A program made the translations under genes and the position numbers. Below are positions 1-8,981 of a DNA stretch of 64,000 nucleotides, in pieces; within the stretch, counting starts at the first letter, position 1, and the number at the start of each line of letters is the position of its first letter. The notes beneath the pieces are model-generated. The model saw only the letters and a list, made by a program, of their open reading frames with translations, ran no database searches and was not told the DNA's origin. The stretch comes from Clostridia bacterium (GTDB lineage Bacteria; Bacillota; Clostridia; Christensenellales; Aristaeellaceae): contig JAFRLY010000044.1 in NCBI GenBank assembly GCA_017431005.1, forward strand, positions 1 through 64,000. The letters are read 5' to 3'.

Positions 1-72
1 CTTCTTTGATTCAGTAGCGAAAGCGGCCGCACATTTTGACCGATTTGTCAACCCTTTTCTGCAATTTTCTTA

Positions 73-113
73 ACAAAAAAAGAGACCGGAACCTGTTTCA
101 GTTCCAGTTCTCT
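73..113 (-). terminator. Hairpin with U-tract on the minus strand
   Basis: A stem pairs positions 81-92 with 101-113, with a loop of about eight bases. On the minus strand it is followed by seven T residues (complement of 75-81), which fits an intrinsic terminator in that direction. On the plus strand only a short pyrimidine stretch follows. No minus-strand gene is visible just upstream of it, so its client is unclear. The rest of 1-207 shows no convincing gene; the promoter of the gene at 208 is not obvious. Confidence 0.45.
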
Positions 114-207
114 TTCCGTCATCCTTATCTGAATGACATTGTCTCAGAGGGGAGAGTCTTTTTATCCGTACGCTCCAGCCCGAACAAACGCAAAGGAGAC
201 ACGCACC

Positions 208-984
208 ATGAAAACCCGGAAAATCGTTGCCCTGCTTCTGGCTGCCATCCTGGTTCTGTCCTGCACCGCCGCCCTGGCGGACACGGAAAAGGAGATTCAG
301 TTCTCCGGACACACCTTCGGGGAAACTCTCGCAGATTTCGCGAAAAGCAGCCGCATCGGCTGGATCAGCTTTCAGGACGGCCGGCAGCCCCTGGTTACCC
401 GGAGAATCGCGGATCCGTTTTTCAACTGGTTCACCTGGATGGTTTACAACCAGGACAGCCCGGTATCCTACTGCATAAATGTCCAGCCGGACAATTCCCA
501 GGAGGTTGCCGGCCATCAGGCTTCCACCAACCTGAAGTTCTATTTCCCCACCGCGGAGGATGCCGCAGCCTATGACCTGAGCAAGGCGATCTTCTATGCC
601 GGAACCTATGAGTTCTACGACGGGGATGCTGCCAGCAATTTTGAGGATCTGAAGAAAAAGCTGACCTCCGTATACGGCGAGCCGACCGCGGAATCCTCCA
701 ATCCGGACGATCTCTGGGGAGAAATGCATTACAGTTCCAACTACTCTGAGCAGGACATTCAGAATAATCTTGAGGAAGCCAGAAAGAATTACGACCCGCT
801 GAATATGGTGCTCTGGCAGTCCTCCGCCAACGGCGCGCAGATCGTTCTGGTCTACTATGCTCAGGACAACGGCAACTGGTCCAGTGCAAGGCTGCATTAC
901 CTGGATCCCAAAGCGGATGAAATCATCGAAGGCCTGTACGGCAGCGCCGGTCCTGTCGCCAATGACAGCGTGGACGGCCTCTGA
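208..984 (+). CDS. Exported protein of unknown function
   Basis: A 258-residue protein with a clear Sec signal peptide: MKTRK, a hydrophobic core of Ala, Leu, Ile and Val, and a probable cleavage after ALA near residue 23. The Cys in LSC could suggest a lipobox, but the residues after it do not fit well. The start was chosen at 208 because AAAGGAGA lies at 192-198; the longer frame from 133 has no such site. The mature part is soluble-looking, rich in Asp, Asn and aromatic residues, with a central AAAYDLSKAIFYAGTYEF stretch. I recognise no family. It stands alone, closed by the terminator at 1017. Confidence 0.8.
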   Translation: MKTRKIVALLLAAILVLSCTAALADTEKEIQFSGHTFGETLADFAKSSRIGWISFQDGRQPLVTRRIADPFFNWFTWMVYNQDSPVSYCINVQPDNSQEVAGHQASTNLKFYFPTAEDAAAYDLSKAIFYAGTYEFYDGDAASNFEDLKKKLTSVYGEPTAESSNPDDLWGEMHYSSNYSEQDIQNNLEEARKNYDPLNMVLWQSSANGAQIVLVYYAQDNGNWSSARLHYLDPKADEIIEGLYGSAGPVANDSVDGL

Positions 985-1016
985 TGCCAGACTCCCGTAA
1001 AACCGATTACTGACAA

Positions 1017-1048
1017 GGGGATGCCTCCAGGAGGCATCCCCTTCTTAA
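1017..1048 (+). terminator. Intrinsic terminator
   Basis: A perfect 12-base inverted repeat (1017-1028 with 1030-1041) is followed by a T-rich stretch. It closes the exported-protein gene at 208 and insulates the MATE promoter just downstream. Confidence 0.75.
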
Positions 1049-1060
1049 TTATATTCCCCA

Positions 1061-1090
1061 TTGCGTCCCGCCCGGTTCCGCGCCTATAAT
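1061..1090 (+). promoter_or_regulatory. Sigma-A type promoter of the MATE gene
   Basis: TTGCGT at 1061-1066 and a perfect TATAAT at 1085-1090 with an 18-base spacer. It lies just upstream of the GTG start at 1120, giving a leader of about 22 bases. Confidence 0.65.
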
Positions 1091-1119
1091 AGCCCCAGTA
1101 CACAGCGGAGGACGAGAAC

Positions 1120-2538
1120 GTGGAGAAAGCGCGTTTCCCCTGGCGGGATTTTCTGAAAAAGGTCGCGGTGATCGCGGTGCCGGTGGCGCTGCAGAACCTG
1201 CTGACCACCACCGGGTCCATGGTGGACACGATGATGATCGCCTCCCTGGGGCCGACACAGGTCGGCGCCGTGGGGCTCTGCGCCCAGTTTTCCTCGCTGA
1301 TGTTCAGCGGATACTGGGGCTTCGTCGGAGGCGGCATGCTGTTCTTCTCCCAGTACTGGGGCGCGAAGGACGACGACGGCATCAACCGCTCCTACGGCCT
1401 GACGCTGACCTGCATGATGACGGTCGGCCTGCTTTTCGGCCTGCTGGCGATCCTTTTTCCGGAAGGCGTCATGCGGCTGTATACCGATAAGGAATCCATC
1501 CGCGCCATCGGCGTGGAATATCTGCGGATCGTCGGCTTCGGCTATCCGCTGACGGTGTTCTCCATGGCCATGGCGGCCCTGCTGCGCTGCACGGGCCGGG
1601 TGCGGGTCCCGCTGTACGGATCCGTCGCCGGGGTGGCCTCCAACATCTTCCTGAACTGGGTGCTGATCTTCGGCAATCTCGGCGCGCCGGCCATGGGCGT
1701 GCGCGGCGCGGCCCTCGCCACCGTGCTGGCTCAGGCCGTCAATATCTGCGTGGTCTGGACGCTGGCCCGGCGCACCGGGCATCCCTATCTGGCGGCCGTT
1801 TCCCGCCATTTCCGGTGGACCGCCGCCTTTATCCGCGTCTATCTGAGAAAATGCTTCCCGATCATCCTGAACGAGGTGCTGATCGGGCTGGGCAACATGG
1901 TGATCAACATCGTGCTGGGCCGGCAGCCGGAGGAGGCCATCGCCGCCCTGGCGGTGTTCCGGACCCTGGAGGGGCTGATCATCGGCTTCTTCGCCGGATT
2001 CTCCAACGCCTCGTCGGTGCTGGTGGGCACCGAGGTCGGCGCCGGGCATCCGGATCTCGCCTACAGCCGGGCCTGGCGGCTGGTCTATCTCTGTCAGGGC
2101 TTCATCGGCATTCTGGGCCTTGCCCTGATCGGCCTGCATACCCCGATCCTGCACATGATGGGCATGCAGGGAGAGAGCTTCCGCATCGCCTTCGGCATGA
2201 TCTGCGTATACGCGGCGGCAGCCCTGATCCGCATGGGAAACTGGACCCAGAACGATACCTTCCGCGCCGCCGGCGACGCCACGACCGGCACCGTGCTGGA
2301 AATTGTGTTTATGTGGCTGATGGTCCTGCCGCTCGTCTGGCTTTCCGGCATGGTGTGGAAATGGCCGACGCTGGCAGTCTTCGCCTTCTGCTACGCGGAT
2401 GAGCCGATCCGTTACGTCATTATGCAGCTGCACCTGTTCAGCGGCAAATGGATCCGTCCGGTAACCCCGGAGGGCGTTTCCGCCATGCACGGGTGGAAGC
2501 CCCGGAAGCCGTTCAGCCCGCGGACGCGCAGAAGCTGA
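1120..2538 (+). CDS. MATE family efflux transporter
   Basis: A 472-residue polytopic membrane protein of the multidrug and toxic compound extrusion family, which exports cationic drugs or metabolites in exchange for Na+ or H+. About twelve hydrophobic segments in two homologous halves are visible; the first opens with VAVIAVPVALQNLLTTTGSMVDTM-type sequence typical of MATE helix 1. The start is a GTG at 1120 with GCGGAGGA just upstream. The 3' end overlaps the convergent gene at 2513 by 26 bases. The substrate cannot be told from sequence. Confidence 0.88.
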   Translation: MEKARFPWRDFLKKVAVIAVPVALQNLLTTTGSMVDTMMIASLGPTQVGAVGLCAQFSSLMFSGYWGFVGGGMLFFSQYWGAKDDDGINRSYGLTLTCMMTVGLLFGLLAILFPEGVMRLYTDKESIRAIGVEYLRIVGFGYPLTVFSMAMAALLRCTGRVRVPLYGSVAGVASNIFLNWVLIFGNLGAPAMGVRGAALATVLAQAVNICVVWTLARRTGHPYLAAVSRHFRWTAAFIRVYLRKCFPIILNEVLIGLGNMVINIVLGRQPEEAIAALAVFRTLEGLIIGFFAGFSNASSVLVGTEVGAGHPDLAYSRAWRLVYLCQGFIGILGLALIGLHTPILHMMGMQGESFRIAFGMICVYAAAALIRMGNWTQNDTFRAAGDATTGTVLEIVFMWLMVLPLVWLSGMVWKWPTLAVFAFCYADEPIRYVIMQLHLFSGKWIRPVTPEGVSAMHGWKPRKPFSPRTRRS

Positions 2539-3937
2539 CCCAGCCGGCGTCGTTCAGCAGCTCCGTCCAGCCGAACCAGACAAGCGACGCTCCGCCCGCG
2601 GACGGCCAGGCCACCAGCCGGTTGAACAGCAGGATATACAGCCCGCTGTCCTGAACGTCCATACGGAAATCGGTCGCCTCGTCCCCCTCCGCGTTCATGA
2701 CGGTCGCGCCGACGGTCTGCTTCGTCATCGCGCCGCCCGACAGCGTGCAGCGCTGCACGGTCTGCGCCGGGCCGCCCAGGGAAACGAACAGGCCCGGATA
2801 CCGCGGATCGTCGAACCGGAACACATCGTTGATGAAATTATCCCCGCCCGCGGTGCCCAGCCAGCGCACGGCGCTCCCCTCACAGGTGAACACGTCGCAC
2901 TGCTCCAGGCCGTAAAGGGATTCGGTGATCAGCTCCGGAACCCCGTCTCTGTCCAGATCATACAGGGCAAAGGTATTGGTCCTTTGCGCCGGATCATAGA
3001 AGGAATCCTGAAACGCCGGCTCGACGCAGCGCAGGTATTTTTCATACTGCTGATTCCGGACAAAGGCCCGGTACACGTCCCGCCAGCCCTGTACGGGCTG
3101 CGCCTGGCCGCCGCTCTTTCCGGCGTTCGGATCCTCGCCCTCCACCGGAATGGATTCCAGCGGCAGCGTATCGCTGTCAAAGCGTTTGTAGCCGGTCCAC
3201 AGCACCCGCTTCTCCCCCTTGTAGGGGATTTCGCATTTCACCCACCAGATACCGTTCCGGGAATCCCAGGCCCGGGAGAACACCCGGAGATACTGGCCGG
3301 CCACGTTGTAGGTGCCCTTTTCGTCATACTGGGTGCCGGGGCCGTTCCGGGTCGCGATCTTCTGCTTCGCCAGGCCGTACAGATCGTATACGGCGGCGGA
3401 GCCCTTCACAAATTTGATTTCCGAAATGCAGACGTCGTTTTTGAACTTGCTTCCGGTATAAATGTCATCAATCCGCAGGCGCACCGCCGCCACGCGGTTC
3501 CGCTCCCCGAGGGAGATCCGCGTCCAGTCCGCGCGGGTTTTATCGTCCGGCAGCGTAATCGTCTGCGCGTCGGCAAAGCCAGAAGCGCCTTCGTACAGGA
3601 ATTCCGCCGTCATTTTTTTGACCCGGCAGTTGCGGACATACTGGTCCAGCCCGTCCGTGACGCGCCAGAATCCGTTCTTGATCCACAGGGCGTCGATGTC
3701 CGAAACCCAGCCAAGGTAAAAGGTCAGGAACTGTTTCCCAAGCGGTGTGGTTTTTAACGAAAACTGGTACGGGGTCGTTTCATCCCCGTCGATCATCCGC
3801 TCCGGGATCCAGGCATCGGGATCCTTCCCGACGATCCAGCTGGTTGCGTCCACGGACGCGACCTGTGCCTCATCCGCCAGCGCGAGGCAGGGAATCATCA
3901 GGCACAGCAGCAGTAAGGCCAGCATCCATTTCTTCAT
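2513..3937 (-). CDS. Exported SH3/discoidin-like protein
   Basis: A 474-residue protein with signal peptide MKKWMLALLLLCLMIPCLALA. The N-terminal part (about 25-170) has the DGDETTPYQFS and AVRLRIDDIYTG features of a discoidin or NedA-like beta-sandwich that binds carbohydrate or peptide ligands. A bacterial SH3-like segment follows (about 185-255, ATRNGPGTQYDEKG). The C-terminal part holds ALYDLDRDGVPELI, an Asp-rich turn seen in extracellular beta-propeller-like repeats. The start at 3937 follows GGAGGG; six codons of longer frame lack a better site. It is probably a surface protein. The specific role is unknown, and the 3' end overlaps the MATE gene tail to tail. Confidence 0.75.
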   Translation of the reverse strand: MKKWMLALLLLCLMIPCLALADEAQVASVDATSWIVGKDPDAWIPERMIDGDETTPYQFSLKTTPLGKQFLTFYLGWVSDIDALWIKNGFWRVTDGLDQYVRNCRVKKMTAEFLYEGASGFADAQTITLPDDKTRADWTRISLGERNRVAAVRLRIDDIYTGSKFKNDVCISEIKFVKGSAAVYDLYGLAKQKIATRNGPGTQYDEKGTYNVAGQYLRVFSRAWDSRNGIWWVKCEIPYKGEKRVLWTGYKRFDSDTLPLESIPVEGEDPNAGKSGGQAQPVQGWRDVYRAFVRNQQYEKYLRCVEPAFQDSFYDPAQRTNTFALYDLDRDGVPELITESLYGLEQCDVFTCEGSAVRWLGTAGGDNFINDVFRFDDPRYPGLFVSLGGPAQTVQRCTLSGGAMTKQTVGATVMNAEGDEATDFRMDVQDSGLYILLFNRLVAWPSAGGASLVWFGWTELLNDAGWVSFCASAG

Positions 3938-4006
3938 TCTGCATCCCTCCGTCATTTATGCAACGCGTGAAACGTCCGGGTTCTTCCTGTCTGTCCCGGC
4001 GGAAAT

Positions 4007-5077
4007 TCAGCGGGTGAGATCAAAGGGATTGTTGGACCAGTCCCCGAATACCGGCTTTCCGCTGAAGGCCTCCAGGCAGAAATCCAGCAGGCAGCGCCAG
4101 TCCTCCGGCCCGAAGGCGTGGCCGCCGGGCTTGAAGCGCGCGATATTCGTCCCGCCCAGCAGATCAAAGGCCGGCTGCGCCGCCCGCCAGGTCAGCGCGG
4201 TTCCCCGCGGATTGGACCAGGCGTCGCCGATGCCCTCCAGGGAGAACAGCGTCCGCGGCGCGATCAGCGCCTTCAGGGTATGGGAATCGAGCGGGAAGTC
4301 CTGTTCCAGGCCCATCTGCGTCGGATCGGGCTTCGGCCACCAGCGGGAAAAGCTCTCCGTCCACCAGTAGGGGAACACCGAACCGATCCGGCCCAGGCCC
4401 TCCACCTTCGTCACGTCCTGACAGAAGCCGTTCTCATCCCCCAGATACCGGAAACAGCCGCAGCCGCCGGCGCCGGAGCAGACCGGAGCGCAGACCGCGT
4501 ACCGCTCATCAAAAATGCCGCAGGCCAGGGCCGCCTTGCCGCCCCTGGAAAAGCCGGTGCAGACCAGCCTGCCCGGATCCACGTCCTCCCGGGTCAGCAG
4601 ATAATCCGCCAGGCGGGACTGGGCCCAGGCCCAGATCCGGACGCCGCCCCAGTCGTATCCCGGATACGCCTCGCAGGCCGGCCGCCTGCCGTCCGGCTTA
4701 TCCTCCGCCGCCTGCTCCCGCTCAAACCCGGCGATGATGAACCCGTACCGGGTGACGGCCTCCTCACAGGGGCAGCTCTCCCAGTCCCGGGCGGAAAACT
4801 GGTTCCAGGTGACGGCAGGATGCGGCCCTGGATCCGCCGGCACCATCAGCACCGCGTCAAAGGAATAACCGAAGTCCGGGCCGTAGCAGATCCGGACGGT
4901 TTCCCTCCGCCCCTTTCCGTCCCACAGGATTTCCGTTTCCAGCACTTCTCCCCGGACGGGTGCAGCCTCCGGCGCGTGTCCGTAAAGGCAGTCCTCCGCC
5001 AGGGCGATCCATTCCCTCCGCCGGGCTTCCCACTCCGGCATCGGCGCAAGCTTCAGGTCCGGCAAATCAAAACGCAT
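4007..5077 (-). CDS. Alpha/beta hydrolase, CE15 glucuronoyl-esterase-like
   Basis: A 356-residue alpha/beta hydrolase. The nucleophile elbow CTGFSRGGKAAL places Ser177 in the GxSRxGK context typical of CE15 4-O-methyl-glucuronoyl methylesterases, and the preceding YDWGGVRIWAWAQSRLADYL matches the conserved helix of that family. A late His (PGGHAFGPEDW) fits the triad. CE15 enzymes cut ester links between lignin and glucuronoxylan. No signal peptide is seen, so this one may act inside the cell on imported esters. It lies downstream of pcp on the same strand. A related acetyl-xylan-esterase-like hydrolase is the main alternative. Confidence 0.7.
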   Translation of the reverse strand: MRFDLPDLKLAPMPEWEARRREWIALAEDCLYGHAPEAAPVRGEVLETEILWDGKGRRETVRICYGPDFGYSFDAVLMVPADPGPHPAVTWNQFSARDWESCPCEEAVTRYGFIIAGFEREQAAEDKPDGRRPACEAYPGYDWGGVRIWAWAQSRLADYLLTREDVDPGRLVCTGFSRGGKAALACGIFDERYAVCAPVCSGAGGCGCFRYLGDENGFCQDVTKVEGLGRIGSVFPYWWTESFSRWWPKPDPTQMGLEQDFPLDSHTLKALIAPRTLFSLEGIGDAWSNPRGTALTWRAAQPAFDLLGGTNIARFKPGGHAFGPEDWRCLLDFCLEAFSGKPVFGDWSNNPFDLTR

Positions 5078-5139
5078 AGGCTCCGCTCCTTCCTTATGAT
5101 CCGTTCGCTTCCCGGATGCAAAACCCCGGGAATTCTTTT

Positions 5140-5736
5140 TTACAGCACCTCGATCGCCCGCTGCAGGGCCAGGGTAATCTTCTCAATTGTCAGGCTCGGC
5201 TGCCCGTTCTTCGCCTGCTCCGGAAGAAAGGGCACATGGATGAACCCGACCCGGGTGTCCGACCCGTCAAAATGCTCCAGCAGCGTATACAGCAGATCGT
5301 TGCACACAAAGGCACCGGCGGACAGGGACAGGGACGCGGGGATATCCGCCTCCCGGATCGCCCGGACCATCTCCCGCACCGGCACGGTGGCAAAATACGC
5401 AGCCGGACCCCCGGCCATCACCGGCTCATTCACCGGCCGGCTGCCCGCATTGTCGGGAATGGCCGCCTCCCGCAGATTGACCGCGACCGCCTCAGGTGTC
5501 ACGCCGGCCCTGCCGCCCGCCTGGCCGACGCAGAGCACCGCGTCCGGACGCAGCGTCTCCGCCGCCTCCAGCGCCTTTTCCCCCGCCAGCCCGAACACCG
5601 TCGGAACCCGCAGCCGGGTCAGCTGCCAGTCGCCCACCCGGTCCGGCAGCCGGCTGACCGCCTCCCAGGAGGGATTGACGCTTTCCCCGCCGAAGGGCTC
5701 AAACCCGGTGATCAGCAATCTTCTCAATGTTTTCAC
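5140..5736 (-). CDS. pcp: Pyroglutamyl-peptidase I
   Basis: A cytoplasmic cysteine peptidase (C15) that removes N-terminal pyroglutamate from peptides. The family opening LLITGFEPFGGE, the Glu region TPEAVAVN, the catalytic Cys in AGAFVCN and the catalytic His in GFIHVPFLP are all present, so the enzyme looks active. Length is about 198 residues, near the usual 200-215. The start is uncertain: GTG at 5736 lies close behind a GGGAG site, TTG at 5727 is better spaced, and an upstream TTG at 5775 is open but lacks a ribosome site. It is 62 bases upstream of the CE15-like gene, likely as a shared transcript. Confidence 0.85.
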   Translation of the reverse strand: MKTLRRLLITGFEPFGGESVNPSWEAVSRLPDRVGDWQLTRLRVPTVFGLAGEKALEAAETLRPDAVLCVGQAGGRAGVTPEAVAVNLREAAIPDNAGSRPVNEPVMAGGPAAYFATVPVREMVRAIREADIPASLSLSAGAFVCNDLLYTLLEHFDGSDTRVGFIHVPFLPEQAKNGQPSLTIEKITLALQRAIEVL

Positions 5737-5849
5737 GGCTCCCTCTGTTCCGGTTCCGTCATATATTATCAACAATTATCCTATTAATAATATTCATCAG
5801 CCGGCCGGGCAATCCTTCATGCCGGAAACAAACATTGGTTTCCTGTGCC

Positions 5850-5878
5850 TTGTATGATCCGCCTTTTTCGGGTATAAT
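5850..5878 (+). promoter_or_regulatory. Sigma-A promoter
   Basis: TTGTAT at 5850-5855 and TATAAT at 5873-5878 with a 17-base spacer, about 45 bases before the start codon at 5924. The intergenic stretch around 5760-5850 is AT-rich and holds the divergent upstream region of pcp. Confidence 0.75.
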
Positions 5879-5923
5879 ACAACCAATCAGTTGCTATACC
5901 CATATGTAAAGGAGATGTTCATC

Positions 5924-7270
5924 ATGAAAAAGCTGGTTGCCCTGTTCCTGTCGCTGCTGATGCTGCTGACCGCCGTTTCCGCCCTGGCTGAGGACGGCCT
6001 GTATATGCGGCAGCTGCCCTCGTATACTTACAACAGGCCGTTGCTGACACCGGAATCCTATCCGGAGATCCGGCTGAACCCCAGCTATGCCTATAAGTTC
6101 TTCACCGATTACGATCCGGCGGCTCCGGTTTTCGTCTGCTTCTCCGGCCCGGCCGGCGCGGCGCCCCAGGAATTCGATACCGACAACGCTCTCTATGTGG
6201 ATGAGACCAACGCCATCCAGTACAACTATCAGGTAAAATCCAGCGCCTCCTGGGAGGAGTTCGTCAACCAGGCGGAAGAGGATGCCTACATCCTGGCGGA
6301 CGGCAGCGAAGGCCTGGCCGCCTACATCAACCCCTCCAGAAGGCAGGCCTACGGCATGCTGGCCACCCGTGAATTCGGCAAGAGCTCCAAGCTGGAGATC
6401 ACCATGCAGCTGGATGCCCTGAGCAGCAAAATGCCGCAGGACACCATCATCGACGCGCTGACCAACGCCATCCTGCCCGAGGTGACCCGCGTGAAGGAGC
6501 AGATGCATTACGAGACGCTTGCGCCCTTCTGGAATGACGGCGCCTTCTCCGGCATCAAGCTGCTGGAATCCCGGGATTACAGCTTCCAGATGAATGTTCC
6601 CTTCCCGGTTATGACCCTGAACTATTCCGACGGCACCACCAAGAGCATCGGGATGATCGTAACGCGCCTGAACTACGGTACCGTATACGGAATGTACGAC
6701 TTCGGCGAAGGCCATTACATCGAAACGGAAATCAGCCTCGACACCAACCCCTTCGCCATCTATAAGATGAAGGATAACGATCAGGATGCGAAGGAAGCCG
6801 CCTTCTCCAACGGCCAGGCCTGCTACGTCTATCTTTCCGGGCTCACGGAGAGAGGCAAGACCTCCTACGCCTACTGCTCCATCCCCCTGGGTCTCAAGGA
6901 CAAGTATGACTACGATCTCTATCTGACCATCCACATGGACGGCGAGGATATCGAGTGGGGCAGCGTGGAAGACTTCCTGGGCGACGTCGAACCCTTCGCG
7001 GCCTACGAAATCGTGAACCCCGCGGATGATCCCTATGTGCCCGCCGAGCCTGAACAGCCTGCTGTCGAGCCCGCTCCGGAACCGGAAGCGCCCGCCGCTC
7101 CCGCGGACGGCAGCTGGACCTGCCCGAACTGCGAAACCGTGAACACCGGCAAGTTCTGCACCGAGTGCGGCACTGCCAAGCCCTCCGGAGACTGGACCTG
7201 CCCGAACTGCGAAACCGTGAACAGCGGCAAGTTCTGCTCCGAGTGCGGCACCGCCCGGCCTGAGAACTGA
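5924..7270 (+). CDS. Exported protein with two C-terminal zinc ribbons
   Basis: A 448-residue protein starting MKKLVALFLSLLMLLTAVSALAE, a Sec signal peptide. The central 350 residues match no family I know. A Pro/Glu/Ala linker (about 378-398) leads to two nearly identical zinc ribbons of the form WTCPNCETVN-x3-KFC-x2-CGTA. Two ribbons in a row after an acidic linker are common in cytosolic proteins but odd behind a signal peptide. The start is fixed by AAAGGAGATG at 5908. A strong promoter precedes it and a terminator follows, so it is a single-gene unit. Confidence 0.78.
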   Translation: MKKLVALFLSLLMLLTAVSALAEDGLYMRQLPSYTYNRPLLTPESYPEIRLNPSYAYKFFTDYDPAAPVFVCFSGPAGAAPQEFDTDNALYVDETNAIQYNYQVKSSASWEEFVNQAEEDAYILADGSEGLAAYINPSRRQAYGMLATREFGKSSKLEITMQLDALSSKMPQDTIIDALTNAILPEVTRVKEQMHYETLAPFWNDGAFSGIKLLESRDYSFQMNVPFPVMTLNYSDGTTKSIGMIVTRLNYGTVYGMYDFGEGHYIETEISLDTNPFAIYKMKDNDQDAKEAAFSNGQACYVYLSGLTERGKTSYAYCSIPLGLKDKYDYDLYLTIHMDGEDIEWGSVEDFLGDVEPFAAYEIVNPADDPYVPAEPEQPAVEPAPEPEAPAAPADGSWTCPNCETVNTGKFCTECGTAKPSGDWTCPNCETVNSGKFCSECGTARPEN

Positions 7271-7290
7271 AATCCCGGCACATAAAAACC

Positions 7291-7324
7291 GCGCCTTCGT
7301 CCTGCCGGACGAAGGCGCTTTCTT
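7291..7324 (+). terminator. Intrinsic terminator
   Basis: A perfect 12-base stem (7291-7302 with 7307-7318) with a four-base loop and a T-rich tail. It ends the zinc-ribbon exported-protein gene. Confidence 0.85.
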
Positions 7325-7348
7325 ATTCCGCTCTCAAATCTTTCCGGA

Positions 7349-8749
7349 TTAAGAGCCCGCGATAATCTTCCGCCGGGCCATCGCGCCGGGCGCCCACTTC
7401 TGGGACTGCCAGCGGCGGAGCAGCAGGAGGCCCCGGGTCAGCTCGTCCAGCGCGAAGGCAATCCAGACCCCGTAAAGATTCCAGCCCAGCAGAATGCCGA
7501 ACACATAGGATCCGCCAACGGAGATCAGCCACGCGCTGAACTGATTGACGATCATCTGGTACTTCACGTCGCCGGCCGCCGAAAGCGCGCCGGCGATCGA
7601 ATTGTTCAGGGCCCGGCCGACCTCCACAAACACGTCGATCAGGAAAAGAATGTCCGCCAGGGCCAGCACCTGCTCACTGTCCGTGAACAGCCGGAGCAGC
7701 GGCGCCCGGAGAAAATACAGCAGCAGCGAGAAGAACACATTGGAGGCCACCGCCGTCCGGGTCACCAGAGAGCGGAGCTCATTGGCCGCCCGGAAATCCC
7801 CCTCGCCGATCCGGTAGCCGATCATCAGGTTGCTGGCGAAGGAAACCGCCATGCCCACCAGCGCCACATACTGCACCAGGTTGCTGACATACACCTTCGT
7901 CGCCACCATCACCGTGCCGGTAATGGAGATGATCGAGGTCGTCAGCAGCATGCTGAGCGAATAGGAAATATTGTTGACGCCCCCGGGAATGCCGATAGAC
8001 AGGGAGAGCTTAAAATCCTCCTTCGGAAAGGGCTTCAGGTATTTCAGGGAGAAGCGGATGCCCGCGTGATGGGCGATATACGAGCCCAGCAGCATGCCGC
8101 CGATAATGCTGGCCACGCTGGCCAGCGCCACGCCGGCCACCGGCTCCAGCCCCAGGATCTCCGGATGGTAAACCGCCAGCCAGTTGCCGATCACATTGAT
8201 GATGTTGGTCAGCAGGTTAATGGCCAGGGGCGCCTTCGTGCGGCCCATGGACCGGCACAGGGAATTGAACACGATCGACACGGACTGGAAGCACATGCAT
8301 CCGCCGCAGATCCGCATATAAAGCGCCGCGGAGCGGGTGCCCACGGCATCCAGGCTCATCAGCAGGAGCAGGACGTCCGACCCGAAAAGGAACATCATGC
8401 CGAAAAGCAGCCCGAGGGCCAGGTTCGCGATCACCGCGATGGTGGCCAGCATGTTCACCTTCCGGTAATTCTTCATGCCGATGGCCTGGTTGATGCAGAC
8501 GATCGTGCCCGTGGCCACGGCGTTGGCAATGATCTGGCAGAGAATGATATACTGGGTGCCCACGCTGACCGCGCTGACGACGCTGTCCGACACCCGGCTC
8601 AGAAACGCCACGTCGATCATGTTCACGAGGGAGCGCAGAATGGATTCCATCAGGATCGGCACCGCCAGCTGGATCAGGCCGACCCGGCTCGGATCGCCGC
8701 CCTTTCCTCCGGCAGGCGACCACAGATACTCCCTGTACTTTGCCAGCAT
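7349..8749 (-). CDS. MATE family efflux transporter
   Basis: A 466-residue polytopic protein of the MATE superfamily. The opening helix LAVPILMESILRSLVNMIDVAF and the repeated GxA-rich helices are typical. It differs clearly from the MATE proteins at 1120 and 60884, so these are not recent copies. The start at 8749 has GGGAGG seven bases upstream; a longer frame to 8791 has no ribosome site. The minus-strand -10 TATAAT lies at 8790-8795 with only a poor -35. Substrate unknown. Confidence 0.87.
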   Translation of the reverse strand: MLAKYREYLWSPAGGKGGDPSRVGLIQLAVPILMESILRSLVNMIDVAFLSRVSDSVVSAVSVGTQYIILCQIIANAVATGTIVCINQAIGMKNYRKVNMLATIAVIANLALGLLFGMMFLFGSDVLLLLMSLDAVGTRSAALYMRICGGCMCFQSVSIVFNSLCRSMGRTKAPLAINLLTNIINVIGNWLAVYHPEILGLEPVAGVALASVASIIGGMLLGSYIAHHAGIRFSLKYLKPFPKEDFKLSLSIGIPGGVNNISYSLSMLLTTSIISITGTVMVATKVYVSNLVQYVALVGMAVSFASNLMIGYRIGEGDFRAANELRSLVTRTAVASNVFFSLLLYFLRAPLLRLFTDSEQVLALADILFLIDVFVEVGRALNNSIAGALSAAGDVKYQMIVNQFSAWLISVGGSYVFGILLGWNLYGVWIAFALDELTRGLLLLRRWQSQKWAPGAMARRKIIAGS

Positions 8750-8892
8750 TTCCGCAACCTCCCGCGGCCTACAAAATGATATCCAGCACATTATAATCCG
8801 TTTTTCCTGATTGAACAGGGGGCAATCCTGCGCAGTTTCAGAATTCCTTCATATTTTTTCCGCGTTTCCCGGCGCAAAAGGCAGCCGCCGGT

Positions 8893-8921
8893 TTGACAGC
8901 GGAAATTCTTCACTTTATAAT
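8893..8921 (+). promoter_or_regulatory. Consensus sigma-A promoter
   Basis: TTGACA at 8893-8898 and TATAAT at 8916-8921 with a 17-base spacer: a perfect consensus promoter, driving the TTG-start gene at 8982 and possibly the ABC operon behind it. Confidence 0.85.
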
Positions 8922-8981
8922 TATATTTTGGCCCGGTCTTTTAAAATTCTGTCAGATTTTCCGGGCACGGGAGGAAACGGT

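Noticed and set aside
5111-5142. Terminator on the plus strand at the end of pcp
   Set aside because: The stem with T-run points against the direction of all nearby genes and overlaps the pcp stop; probably fortuitous.
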